Notes: generated by a model from the sequence alone, not told the origin. DNA of 64,000 bases from DATARH01 sp963705325 (GCA_963705325.1 OY970069.1:4898001-4962000); one strand, 5' to 3'; shown: positions 9,054-17,596, counted from the stretch's first letter. Numbers and translations are program-made.

Positions 9054-9737
9054 TCAATTCAACGTCCGAGCACCGTCGGAGATTTTGAGGCCGTTCGCAC
9101 CGATGCCGCGCTGTACCGCCCACAACGCGGCCTGTGTCCGGTTGGTGGCAGAGAGTTTGCGCATAATGTTTCTCAGGTGGAGCTTGGCCGTCGCTTCGGC
9201 GATGTTGAGGGTCGCCGCGATCGCCTTGTTCGATCGGCCATCGACCAGGAGGCGCAGGATCTCAGTCTCTCGGAGCGAGAGCTCGCAATTTTGTATCTCG
9301 GAGAGGGGATCGACGATAACGCGTTTAGCGCTGTTGGCCAAGAGTGGCGCCAATGCCGAGGGAAAGACCTTCTCACCAGCGAAAACCAGCGCCAGGCTTT
9401 TTTGCAGCGCTTCAGCCGACAAATCCTCCAGCAAATACCCCCTCGCACCGTGGGCAAAGCACTCACTCAATAAATCGATATCGAGGTTGGTAGCGAGAAA
9501 AACCACCTTTGTTGTTGGTGCCCAAGCTTCGATCCCCCGCATCAGATCGGAAACCTCCGGGGCGCTCGGCACTAGGTTGGCGAGGAGCATCTCCGGACGC
9601 GCATCACCGGCTCTGCGTTGGATCAGATCGTCCAGGGTCGAGCCCTCCGCGACGACGTCAAATCCCAACGACGTCAAGAGGCTCGTTAGTCCGGCACGAA
9701 GCAACGAGTGGGAGGAAAGCACGGCCAGACGTGACAT
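9054..9737 (-). CDS. NarL/FixJ-type regulator with a degenerate receiver domain
   Basis: The likely start is the ATG at 9737 (M-S-R-L-A-V-L-S-S-H), giving 227 residues; an upstream ATG at 9782 is possible. The N-terminal half has the receiver fold, but its chemistry is lost. The acidic pair is replaced by Ser-Ser-His, the phospho-acceptor Asp by Asn (L-L-A-N-L-V-P-S), and the conserved Lys by Glu (G-Y-L-L-E-D). The C-terminal LuxR helix-turn-helix is intact (L-S-x-R-E-T-E-I-L-R-L-L, then N-K-A-I-A-A-T-L-N). It is upstream of and co-oriented with the C39/OmpA operon and may control it without phosphorylation. Target genes are not shown by the sequence. Confidence 0.8.
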   Translation of the reverse strand: MSRLAVLSSHSLLRAGLTSLLTSLGFDVVAEGSTLDDLIQRRAGDARPEMLLANLVPSAPEVSDLMRGIEAWAPTTKVVFLATNLDIDLLSECFAHGARGYLLEDLSAEALQKSLALVFAGEKVFPSALAPLLANSAKRVIVDPLSEIQNCELSLRETEILRLLVDGRSNKAIAATLNIAEATAKLHLRNIMRKLSATNRTQAALWAVQRGIGANGLKISDGARTLN

Positions 9738-10046
9738 CGGCATATAGCTCCCGGGTACATGGTCACCCACGAAAGCCAGCACACTCCACAGGTCCCCGTA
9801 ACGCCTCGGCGGCGCGCGGCTGGCGAGCCGGAGGATCGTAAAGTGTCAAACAAACATACGAGGGCGAAGCAAATGTCATGCCAGATACGACCGCGCCCAA
9901 AAATCAAACAGTTACGGACTGTTCGACAACTTATAAAGTAAATATATGTAAAATTTCTCGACGGCCAGACATAAAATGTTACTTTTCTTTGTCATCAAGG
10001 CCGCGATAATGTTAGATGTCGTACCTATACTTTTGGAGTAATCCAA
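9738..10046. other. AT-rich divergent intergenic region
   Basis: This stretch separates the regulator (minus) from the small gene at 10047 (plus). It is markedly AT-rich between about 9900 and 10040, unlike the surrounding DNA, and probably holds both promoters. I could not place a -35/-10 pair with confidence. Confidence 0.35.
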
Positions 10047-10415
10047 ATGGGCGTATATGGCGCCTTCCGTGACCGGCAAGACAATGATGCGGTTCTCCTG
10101 GCCGCCGAACGCGAATGTCAGGAGTTACTGGCACGGGCCGATGCGCAGCTGAAGACCGATGCGGCGGACAATTCCACGGAGCCGCTTTGGGACGAGATCG
10201 GGAAGCAGGCGGAAACGGTTCACAACACGCCTCCGTCCACTCTTATAGGTGCCGCGGTGAAGCTCAGAATGGCTCTTCACCCGGAACTTGGCATCGAGGA
10301 AGACGAAAGCTCCGAGAATGTGATCGCACTTCGGCAGATTCTCGCCCTCATCGAACGGGAGATCGGCCAGGCCGGGCTGCGATTTTGCCCACCTCCTCGG
10401 AAACTGCCCTGCTGA
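10047..10415 (+). CDS. small acidic helical protein, unknown function
   Basis: The start ATG follows TTTTGGAGTAATCCAA, a strong GGAG ribosome site at good spacing. The 122-residue product has no signal peptide or membrane segment, is rich in Glu, Asp and Ala, and looks mostly helical (E-R-E-C-Q-E-L-L-A-R-A-D-A). It ends in a Cys/Pro-containing basic tail (F-C-P-P-P-R-K-L-P-C). I do not recognise a family. It stands alone before an IS110 remnant. Confidence 0.55.
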   Translation: MGVYGAFRDRQDNDAVLLAAERECQELLARADAQLKTDAADNSTEPLWDEIGKQAETVHNTPPSTLIGAAVKLRMALHPELGIEEDESSENVIALRQILALIEREIGQAGLRFCPPPRKLPC

Positions 10416-10466
10416 AACCTCGCGGCGCCGCTCGGCAAGGGCCGTCCAAAGGGCAAACTCGAGCCT

Positions 10467-10965
10467 AAGCGAACGCCGTCGCCAACAACTTATATAGCGC
10501 CGATTTCGCGGTCCGCGGCATCCCTATCGAACCGCCTAGCCGGCTAAAGGCCCGCGTCGTCAGTAGCGGCCGATACGAGGCGCCGGTTCGCGAGCTCGTC
10601 GAGGGCTTTCCTGGGCTGAGTGCGATTGCCGAGCCGCGGCTCGACGCCCACCCGGTCATGCGCCGGCAGTTCGACGTCCTGCACAAGATTCTGCTCGACA
10701 CGGTTCGCGATGATCCGGTGTGCCGGACTGATCACCGCTCCAGGATTTGGCGCGGTGGTTGCGCTGACCTATCGGGTGATGATCACTAGTCGCAAGGCTT
10801 TATCCATCGCCGAGGTGGGCGGCATGTCGGACTGACGCCGAAGCGGTACCAGTCCGGCAAGACCGACTATGATTGCGGGTATCAAAATGCGCCGCCGCTT
10901 GCGACGCGATACTCTACGAGGCCGCACAGGGACTGCTTGCCCACGGCAGTAACGCGGGAAGGATA
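10467..10965 (+). pseudogene. IS110-family transposase, C-terminal remnant
   Basis: One frame reads R-Y-E-A-P-V-R-E-L-V-E-G and continues to D-D-P-V-C-R. The next frame gives P-G-F-G-A-V-V-A-L-T-Y-R, and another gives L-T-P-K-R-Y-Q-S-G-K-T-D. This is the order of blocks in the C-terminal (transposase_20) half of IS110-family transposases. The N-terminal DEDD catalytic half is missing and there are at least two frame changes, so it is dead. No ends were identified. Confidence 0.7.
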
Positions 10966-11074
10966 GCGCCGCTGTTCCTGCGATTGCCAGAAACGACGCC
11001 AATGAAAAATCCCGATCCCCACCCGCCGTTCGGTTCCACGAAAAGGGTTGGCCCGGGCGAGCCTAATCGGCAAG

Positions 11075-11434
11075 CTATGACTGAGTCAGAATCCCACGCA
11101 ACTTAGTTTCTGATGCTAGCCTCGCCACAGCCCTTTCAATGACGTTGCTCGGTGCCACCACCCTTTCAATGATCCTGGTCGTATTACCTCTCTGAGTAAG
11201 GCCGATCGCCTTAGCCAGCTCAGACCGGTGAGCCGTTATTTTGGGGAATGTGACGCGTTCGAGGGCGGCTAATACCGCATGGACTACTGTTGGTACTTGC
11301 TCCGCTGGTAGCCTGTTTCGCTGCGCGTAAGCCCTAACGGCTTTGGCAACCTGTTCCCTCGTCGGCATTGCTTGCCTCTGTTCCCTCGTCGGCATTGCTT
11401 GCCTCTGCTTGCAAACGTCAGCGGCGGCCAACAT
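11075..11434 (-). CDS. small protein with MucR-N-like helical domain
   Basis: The start is ATG 11434 with GGAG 9 bases upstream; 119 residues. The segment A-V-R-A-Y-A-Q-R-N-R-L-P-A-E-Q-V-P followed by a hydrophobic helix matches both the MucR N-terminus and residues 5-38 of the protein at 753. There is no zinc finger. The C-terminal half (I-I-E-R-V-V-x-P-S-N-V-I-E-R-A-V) is helical with no recognised domain. Residues 10-27 are a perfect duplication of nine residues (Q-R-Q-A-M-P-T-R-E twice) caused by a 27-bp tandem repeat. A later ATG inside either copy could also be the start. Function is unknown. Confidence 0.55.
   Translation of the reverse strand: MLAAADVCKQRQAMPTREQRQAMPTREQVAKAVRAYAQRNRLPAEQVPTVVHAVLAALERVTFPKITAHRSELAKAIGLTQRGNTTRIIERVVAPSNVIERAVARLASETKLRGILTQS
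11352..11405 (-). repeat. perfect 27-bp tandem duplication
   Basis: Two identical 27-bp units, 11352-11378 and 11379-11405, lie in frame in the small MucR-N-like gene and duplicate nine residues that include a possible start methionine. Confidence 0.9.
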
Positions 11435-11542
11435 TTTTGGTGCTCCGGAAGGCCAGGAAGGCTCGGGTGCAGCCAGACATGTTGCTTGTTCACTGTAATC
11501 TCCGGAACCGCAACTGTAAGGCGCCCTTTAGGAGTAATCACA

Positions 11543-12019
11543 ATGGCTTACGCTCAAGACGGCTTAAGCGCAACGCCCCCAGCGTCGCAGCGCCCCAGCG
11601 TTACGAGGAACGACGGAGGCGGTCGCTGGACTATCGCCCCTTGTTCAACAACTAATGCCCGTCCTTTACAGCACGCGATGGGGCCCCGACGGCATAAGGC
11701 CAGTAAAGTCGGCCGGGCGGTACGACCGGGGCGAGCCAGCTGCCCGCCCGGCCAGGTCAGCCCCGAGCAAGGGGGCCCAGTGCTCAGGGGTGCATCGAGA
11801 AGAAGAGCGAGGCTCGGGGCCGGGACCTTTCCTCCCTGTAGGCGCGATCGATGGCAGGGGGAAGATCGCGCCGTAATTAGATTCGGCGCGTCCCATAAAA
11901 TACGCAAAGCATTAAACTTGAGGCAGCTTTTTGGAGGGATCATCAACCAGGTCCACTCGCGCGGCGCGGACGGCGGCTCCGTAGCTGCGCGACTACGACC
12001 GTTTGGTCACCGACTTTAG
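11543..12019 (+). CDS. doubtful open reading frame behind a good ribosome site
   Basis: An ATG at 11543 follows TTTAGGAGTAATCACA, much like the site before 10047, and opens a 158-residue frame. The product begins M-A-Y-A-Q-D-G-L-S-A-T-P-P and becomes Arg/Gly-rich, as random GC-rich frames do. I see no domain. The first 30-40 residues may be real and the rest frameshifted, or the frame may be chance. Confidence 0.2.
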   Translation: MAYAQDGLSATPPASQRPSVTRNDGGGRWTIAPCSTTNARPLQHAMGPRRHKASKVGRAVRPGRASCPPGQVSPEQGGPVLRGASRRRARLGAGTFPPCRRDRWQGEDRAVIRFGASHKIRKALNLRQLFGGIINQVHSRGADGGSVAARLRPFGHRL

Positions 12020-12034
12020 CCGACTGGCCAATAG

Positions 12035-14908
12035 ATGCAGAGAGAAAAAACATTATCGTTCCTAGGGAGTGAGCGAGCCCGCAACCGTTCAACGGCCGAG
12101 AACCGGCATCAGGTGAGAATTGACCCTATGAATTGTCGACAACCCGGGGCCGCTGCCAAAGGTGGCCACACGCCGACGGGAAATCCGCCTCGGGGAGACG
12201 CGATAGCGGTTGCTCAGCCGGATGTTACCGACCTGTTTGCAGCAGCCCTCGCACACCATCAGGCCGGCCTCTTAGCTGAAGCGGAAGTACATTCTCGGCA
12301 GATTCTCGCCGCTCTACCCGACCATGGCGATACCTTACATCTCCTGGGGGTCGTCGCCTACCAGCGGGGCTGCCATGAAATGGCAATCCAATTGATACAG
12401 GGGGCGATCGAGCAGGACGGCAGTAATCCATCATATTACGTTAGCCGCGGTCTAGCGCTGCATAGTCTCAAGCGTCTGGACGAGGCGATTGCGAGTTATG
12501 ATCGCGCCCTCTCCCTGACGCCGAACTCCCCCGAGGCCTTGGTCAATCGCGGCCTCGCTCTAGAAGAACTGGAGCGGTTCGGGGAGGCACTGGAGTGCTA
12601 CAATCGGGCGCTCTCCTTTAAGCCCGACTATCCCGAGGCGCTGAACAATCGTGGCAACACCCTTCAGATGCTCGGGTGTCTTCCTCAGGCCGTGGAGAGC
12701 TACAACCAAGCCCTCGCCCTGAGTCCAAATTTGGTCGAGGCTTATTTCAACCGCGGTGATGCGCTGATGGATCTCGGGCGCGTGGACGAGGCGAGAGCCA
12801 GTTATGACCAAGCCCTCACTGTTAATCCGGACTTCCCCGAGCTTTTTTTAAATCACGGGGATACGCTGAGTAACGCTGGGCACTCGGAAGAAGCGGTTGC
12901 CAATTACGAACGAGCCCTTGCCCTGAAGCCGAACTATCCCGAAGCCCTGCTCAACCGGGGCGTTGCCCTGGAGAAGCTCGGACGTTTCGAGCAAGCGCTG
13001 GAGAGCTACGACCGAGCGCTTGCTGTAAGGCCGCATTTTTTCGAAGCGCACTACAACCGTGGCAACGCTCTTCGGCAGCTCAAGCTCCCTGCAGAAGCGC
13101 TACAAAGCTACGATCGGGCGCACGCGATCAAGCCGGACAGCGCCGAGGCGCTGAATAACCGCGGCGTCATCCTGCGCGAGTTCGCGCGTTTCGATGAGGC
13201 CCTCGAGAGCTACGATCGGGCGCTAGCTGTCAAGCTGGACTTCGCCGAGGCCCTGAATAACCGCGGCGTCGTCCTCCTCCAGCTCGGGCGCCTCGGTGAG
13301 GCCCTTCAGAGCTTCGACCGAGCGCTTGCCGTGAAGCCGAACTATCCTGATGCCCTCAATAACCGCGGCATCGTCCTGCGCGAGCTCGCGCGTTTCGATG
13401 AGGCTCTCGAGAGCCACGATCGGGCGCTCGCTGTCAAGCCGGGCTTCGCCGAGGCCTTGAAGAGCCGCGGGGACACCCTCTGTATTTTGGGGATTTTCGA
13501 CAAGGCTCTCGAGAGCTACGAGCAAGCGTTCGCCGTCGGATCGGACCTTGATGGGATGTCGGCCGCCTGGTTTCACGCGAAACAACAACTTTGCGACTGG
13601 TCGAGCTATCACGTGGGCGAGGAAAGGGCTAGAAACGCGATTAGGACGTGCGGATCGCTGGACATGGGATTCGGGTTGCTTGCGCTATCATCGACGCCCG
13701 AAGAACAGCTTGACTGCGCGCGTCAGGGCACCGCTAAAATCGTGGCTCCCGAACTCGGCGTGCTTCCTCATCCGCTGCCGCGACCCGGCGAGCGGATCCG
13801 TCTTGGTTATCTTTCTGCGGATTTCCACGAGCATGCGACGGCATTTCTGATCGCCGGCCTGATCGAACGCCATGATCGGAGCAACTTTGAGGTCTTGGGT
13901 TACTCTTACGGCCCGACGACGGAAGATAGGATGCGCGCTCGCTTAAGCGCCGGCTTTGACCGCTTTATCGACGTCAGCGGAATGCCACACCGCCAGACGG
14001 CCGAGGTGATCCGCGCCGACGCCGTCGACATCCTGATTGACCTCAAGGGTTACACCCGGAACGGCAGGCCAGCAATTCTCACCCACCGCCCGGCGCCGAT
14101 TCAGGTCAATTATCTCGGCTATCCCGGCACAATGGGGGCGCATTTTATCGACTACATCATCGTCGATCCATTCGTCGTGCCGCCGGATCAGCAACCTTTT
14201 TTCAGCGAGCGGTTGGTGCACTTGCCGGACTGCTATCAGTGCAATGATGACACGCGTGAGATTGCCGAGCACACCCCATCACGGGCCGAATGCGATTTAC
14301 CCGAGCAGGGTTTTGTTTTCTGCTGCTTCAATAACAGCTACAAGATCACGCCAGCCATTTTTGACATCTGGATGCGGCTGCTTCGCGCAGTGCCGCACAG
14401 CGTGCTCTGGCTATTGGATGCCAACCCTTGGGCGAAGGCCAATCTCGCGCGCGAAGCCGCGGCGCGGGGGATCGTACCCGAACGCCTAATATTCGCACCA
14501 AGGCTGCCATTACCCGAGCATCTCGCCCGCCACCGCCTCGCCGATCTGTTTCTCGACACGCTGCCCTGCAACGCCCATACAACGGCAAGCGACGCGCTAT
14601 GGGCGGGGCTGCCACTGCTGACCTGCACCGGCAATACCTTTGCCGGCCGGGTGGCGGGCAGCCTCTTGCGGGCGATTGGGTTCGGCGAACTTGTCACAAC
14701 CTCACTTGAAGACTACGAGGCTCTGGCGCTGCGGCTCGCTCACGACGGCTCAATGTTGGGGAGACTGCGCTCGCGTCTCGCGCAGAACCGGCGGACCTCC
14801 CCTCTCTTCGATACCGAGCGTTACGCCCACAATCTCGAGACGGCATATTGGCGGATGTGGGAGAGGTGGAGAACGGGACACCCGCCTGCTGCATTTTCGG
14901 TTCCCTAG
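12035..14908 (+). CDS. TPR protein with SPINDLY/OGT-type glycosyltransferase domain (GT41)
   Basis: The 957-residue product has about twelve 34-residue TPR units between residues 65 and 520, with the typical N-R-G-x-x-L-x-x-L-x-R-x-x-E-A-L-x-S-Y-D-R-A-L pattern. From about residue 587 it has a GT41 catalytic region: R-I-R-L-G-Y-L-S-A-D-F-H-E-H, then Q-V-N-Y-L-G-Y-P-G-T-M-G, then P-C-N-A-H-T-T-A-S-D-A-L-W-A-G-L-P. Family members transfer GlcNAc or another sugar to protein Ser/Thr, with the TPRs choosing the acceptor. The best start is uncertain: ATG 12035 has no clear ribosome site, and ATG 12128 (M-N-C-R-Q) is an alternative that removes 31 residues. The gene ends exactly where the IS3 remnant ends on the other strand. 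Acceptor proteins are unknown; surface or pilus proteins are the usual guess. Confidence 0.9.
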   Translation: MQREKTLSFLGSERARNRSTAENRHQVRIDPMNCRQPGAAAKGGHTPTGNPPRGDAIAVAQPDVTDLFAAALAHHQAGLLAEAEVHSRQILAALPDHGDTLHLLGVVAYQRGCHEMAIQLIQGAIEQDGSNPSYYVSRGLALHSLKRLDEAIASYDRALSLTPNSPEALVNRGLALEELERFGEALECYNRALSFKPDYPEALNNRGNTLQMLGCLPQAVESYNQALALSPNLVEAYFNRGDALMDLGRVDEARASYDQALTVNPDFPELFLNHGDTLSNAGHSEEAVANYERALALKPNYPEALLNRGVALEKLGRFEQALESYDRALAVRPHFFEAHYNRGNALRQLKLPAEALQSYDRAHAIKPDSAEALNNRGVILREFARFDEALESYDRALAVKLDFAEALNNRGVVLLQLGRLGEALQSFDRALAVKPNYPDALNNRGIVLRELARFDEALESHDRALAVKPGFAEALKSRGDTLCILGIFDKALESYEQAFAVGSDLDGMSAAWFHAKQQLCDWSSYHVGEERARNAIRTCGSLDMGFGLLALSSTPEEQLDCARQGTAKIVAPELGVLPHPLPRPGERIRLGYLSADFHEHATAFLIAGLIERHDRSNFEVLGYSYGPTTEDRMRARLSAGFDRFIDVSGMPHRQTAEVIRADAVDILIDLKGYTRNGRPAILTHRPAPIQVNYLGYPGTMGAHFIDYIIVDPFVVPPDQQPFFSERLVHLPDCYQCNDDTREIAEHTPSRAECDLPEQGFVFCCFNNSYKITPAIFDIWMRLLRAVPHSVLWLLDANPWAKANLAREAAARGIVPERLIFAPRLPLPEHLARHRLADLFLDTLPCNAHTTASDALWAGLPLLTCTGNTFAGRVAGSLLRAIGFGELVTTSLEDYEALALRLAHDGSMLGRLRSRLAQNRRTSPLFDTERYAHNLETAYWRMWERWRTGHPPAAFSVP

Positions 14909-15500
14909 CGCTGCGGGCAAAAGCATGGACTGGACTTGCTCCGCTTTGGTGGAGAGGCATTGGCTCGTTCGGGGGCCAGTTTTTCGAACTGAGGCGGGCT
15001 TGTGAAGTCGAGGCCGGAATGGCGCCGGACGGGATTGTAGAACCCGTCGATATAGCGGCCGATGGCCTGGTCGGCTTCTTGGCGGGTGTAGAAGACGGTT
15101 CGCAGACGAGCTCCGATTTCAGCGACTTGAAGAACATCTCGACCATCGCGTTGTCGTAGCAATTCCCCTTGGCGGACATCGAGATTAGGATGCCGTGCTT
15201 CTTGAGCTCGGCCTGATAGTCGATCGAGCAATGCCGCGGGATCAGCCCGGCTGGCGGGCGCGCAGGGGAGGGCTTTGCGCAGGGCGGCGAGCGCCAGGTC
15301 GCGATGCAGCCGATCGCCTGTTGCCTCGGCGTGCGAACAGGTCGATGACAACGGCAAGGTACAGCCAGCCTTCGCGGGTCCACACGTAGGAGATGTCGGC
15401 GACAAATAGCAGACGAGCCGATGGCGCGCACCGTCGTGCAAAGGCGGGCGGAAATCCGGGTTCGGCGCGAGCGCGCTGAGCCTTAATGTGAAACGGAGAG
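14905..15500 (-). pseudogene. IS3-family transposase (orfB) remnant
   Basis: Reading leftwards, three frames together give V-A-D-I-S-Y-V-W-T-R-E-G-W-L-Y-L-A-V-V-I-D, then C-S-I-D-Y-Q-A-E-L-K-K-H-G-I-L-I-S-M-S, then N-C-Y-D-N-A-M-V-E-M-F-F and finally R-Y-I-D-G-F-Y-N-P-V-R-R-H-S. These are the DDE blocks of an IS3 orfB integrase. The H-S-D-R-G-S block is damaged and the frame changes several times. orfA is absent, and the fragment abuts the pilin gene, so it is a 5'-truncated relic. Confidence 0.8.
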
Positions 15501-15504
15501 CTAT

Positions 15505-15670
15505 TTAGAAACTCGCCGCGACCCAATTGAAGGTGGTGCCGAGATTACTGCCAACGATGACGGCGGCGGCGTAGATCGCGATCGAGATCAGCGAAGCGAT
15601 GAAGGCATACTCAATGGCGGTTGCGCCGCGGTCCTCCTCCAATAGGCCATAATCAAAGTAAACTAAACAT
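15505..15670 (-). CDS. Flp/Fap-type pilin, probably frameshifted near its start
   Basis: The frame ending at the TAA 15507-15505 reads E-E-D-R-G-A-T-A-I-E-Y-A-F-I-A-S-L-I-S-I-A, followed by a hydrophobic helix and a short tail ending V-A-A-S-F. This matches the Flp pilin prepilin site (G-x-x-x-x-E-Y) and helix. The only ATG at the right distance (15670) is one frame off (M-F-S-L-L then stop). Either a one-base indel lies around 15650-15658, or translation starts at TTG 15642 and gives 45 residues. No tad/cpa assembly genes are near, so it is an orphan wedged between an IS3 remnant and a zinc-ribbon gene. Confidence 0.65.
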
Positions 15671-15872
15671 TGTTATCGCGTCCACAGGGGCGAGGCGGTG
15701 CTGCACGCAAACATTGTAGTGGCGGTCAAACGTCGGGCCGAGGGTGAACGTCGCGTCAGACTATAACGTCTGGCGGCTAATCCCGGTCATCGTTTTGTCG
15801 TGCCAGGATGGGAATTGGCAGTTAATTTATCGTGTCTCATTGCCCCGGATTTCCTGGGAGGTTCCTTGTCGG

Positions 15873-16112
15873 ATGAGCAAAGATGGCTTTGTCGTGACTA
15901 CGTGCCCGTTATGCGGCGTTGAGGCCAAAAGGTTCGCTGCAACAGCTCACGGACATCGGTACGACTGCCCGACCGACAAGCCGTTTGACATCACCGGCTC
16001 AGCAGAGGCCGAATTGCTTGCGAGCAGTACTAAGGCGCTGCAAGAACGGGCGCGCATTGCTCGCGAGAGGAAGCGTGGCCCTGCGATAATCCCCAAGATA
16101 GGGACCTGGTAG
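15873..16112 (+). CDS. small zinc-ribbon-like protein
   Basis: I choose ATG 15873 (M-S-K-D-G-F) because GGGAGG lies about 14 bases upstream; it gives 79 residues. C-P-L-C-G near residue 11 and a later H-G-H-R-Y-D-C could bind one zinc in a degenerate ribbon. The rest is Ala/Glu/Arg-rich and helical with a basic tail. The next gene starts 3 bases after its stop, so the two are probably co-transcribed. I do not recognise a family. Confidence 0.5.
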   Translation: MSKDGFVVTTCPLCGVEAKRFAATAHGHRYDCPTDKPFDITGSAEAELLASSTKALQERARIARERKRGPAIIPKIGTW

Positions 16113-16114
16113 CG

Positions 16115-16570
16115 ATGCGTGCACGTTGGGGCCCGTGGCTTTGCGCGCTCTTGTTCCTCGCGTCCGCCGTGCCGTGCGCCGCTAGTCCTCTGGCCGATTA
16201 CATTGCTGATGAGCGAGCTGTGTTTTTGAGCGACGAAGTCTTAAATGGCGCAGTGGCCGATATCGGTCTCATGTGGGCCCCAGAACTACGTGCGCTGGTT
16301 AGGTATTTTTCTGAGTGCGAGGTTGACGAGAATGGCCACGATTGCGAAGTCGCCTATGCGGCCTACATGCTAGAGTTCAGCGGTTACTCGCCGACGGAGC
16401 GGCCGATAGACGTGTGGATGACAGCCCGCAGTGCTCTCGCGCAGGCACGAAAAATACACCACACCATGCACGACGTTGCGGAGGCTCTGAACGAAGCAAA
16501 ACGTGAGATTACCCTAAAGCGGGCAATTCGAGAGCGCTTTCATACTTTACAGGCGATTTCGCTTCCGTGA
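16115..16570 (+). CDS. small secreted protein, unknown function
   Basis: The 151-residue product opens with a clear Sec signal peptide (M-R-A-R-W, hydrophobic core, cleavage after P-C-A-A). The mature part is helical and contains two cysteines close together (S-E-C-E-V-D-E-N-G-H-D-C) that could form a disulphide. It has no LSDRQ-AG motif. It follows the zinc-ribbon gene almost without gap. No family is recognised. Confidence 0.55.
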   Translation: MRARWGPWLCALLFLASAVPCAASPLADYIADERAVFLSDEVLNGAVADIGLMWAPELRALVRYFSECEVDENGHDCEVAYAAYMLEFSGYSPTERPIDVWMTARSALAQARKIHHTMHDVAEALNEAKREITLKRAIRERFHTLQAISLP

Positions 16571-16739
16571 AGGCCGTGTGAGATATTCGTTGAATGTTCT
16601 CACGCTGGGCAGACGGGATCGAATGTCGTCCTTAGCCGCCACTCACGATTTACTAACTCGATAATCCATCTCGAATGGACGGGGGTCGTCCGTAAGCATC
16701 CGGCGAGAGCCGCGGTGAGGTCGCACTACGCCGCGGCCG

Positions 16740-16925
16740 CTTGAGCGGCGGTTTTCTACAGTGCCAGGGAAGGAGCTGGTCGAGACGGGACGCCGGGTGA
16801 TCGGCGATCGGCGCAGCACGTCGGCGAGCCAGGCTTGCGGATCAACGTCGTTTAGTTTGGCGGTGCCGATCAGTGTGTAAATCGCTGGAGCGCGGTCGCC
16901 GGCGCGGTCGGATCCGGCGATCAGC
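16740..16925 (-). pseudogene. IS66-family transposase (TnpC) C-terminal remnant
   Basis: Reading leftwards from about 16925: A-G-S-D-R-A-G-D-R-A-P-A-I-Y-T-L-I, then T-A-K-L-N-D-V-D-P-Q-A-W-L-A-D-V-L. A frame change then leads to D-H-P-A-S-R-L-D-Q-L-L-P-W. This is the conserved C-terminus of IS66 TnpC. Nothing else of the element was found, and the fragment is frameshifted. Confidence 0.75.
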
Positions 16926-17058
16926 CAAGCCGATGAGATTTTATGGGAGCCATCGCGGGGCTGTTGGCGACCAGCGCGCAGGTGGGAGCCGATTTATTCG
17001 ATTAATGCTTTGCAAATCACTGTGCGAGCTGGCGGCGGCTCGGCCCTCAGAAACGGAA

Positions 17059-17096
17059 GAGCCCGCCACGGAAGTTTCCCCAAGCGTGGCGGGCTC
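17059..17096 (+). terminator. 12-bp perfect hairpin (possible terminator or leader hairpin)
   Basis: GAGCCCGCCACG (17059-17070) pairs perfectly with CGTGGCGGGCTC (17085-17096) around a 14-base loop. No T-run follows, so an intrinsic terminator is not certain. The rest of 16926-17311 holds no gene I can support. The hairpin lies about 215 bases before the small secreted protein at 17312. Confidence 0.4.
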
Positions 17097-17311
17097 GCCT
17101 CCGGGGGGAGGAAGGGCGCTGTTAGGTTAAGGAGCCTACACGCGCCATGAAAAACCTTATGGCGCAAGAAATGGTCTCTCAAGTTATCTAACGGATGGAA
17201 GGAGCGCAGCCGAATAGATGGCTAGACATAACCTTTTGCGCGGTTGAGTTGGCTCTCGCCGATCACGCAAACTGCTCGCTACCGGTGCTCCTTTTACGGT
17301 GGGGGAGGACA

Positions 17312-17596
17312 ATGAGGAAGGTACTTTTCAGCCTCGCGACCCTGTCACTCTTCGCAGCTACCGGATCGATAAGCAACGCAGCGCTTTTGTCGGACAGGCA
17401 AATGGACAGTGTTAGCGCTGGCTATATCATCGCCATCCCGATCCAAGGATGCGACTGCTACATCTACATTCGGCCGCAGCCGGGGCCGCCCGGAACGGCG
17501 ACGCCCATGCTCCAGACACCGACGAGCACTCCGCCATCATTGGACCCTGGCGGCTCAATCCCCGAACTCATCCGGCGTTGGACATCGCTAAACTAA
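17312..17596 (+). CDS. small Sec-exported precursor with LSDRQ-AG motif and CxC
   Basis: ATG 17312 follows GGGGGAGG, and the 94-residue frame starts M-R-K-V-L-F-S-L with a signal peptide of about 23 residues. Residues 26-37 are L-L-S-D-R-Q-M-D-S-V-S-A-G in context, the motif also found in the proteins at 1-295 and 19771-20055. After A-G come Y, then P-I at the same distance as in the 19771 protein, then C47-D-C49. The tail is Pro/Thr/Ser-rich and disordered. If cut after AG by a C39-type enzyme, the released part would be 57 residues. Function is unknown; a processed surface or extracellular peptide is my inference. Confidence 0.75.
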   Translation: MRKVLFSLATLSLFAATGSISNAALLSDRQMDSVSAGYIIAIPIQGCDCYIYIRPQPGPPGTATPMLQTPTSTPPSLDPGGSIPELIRRWTSLN

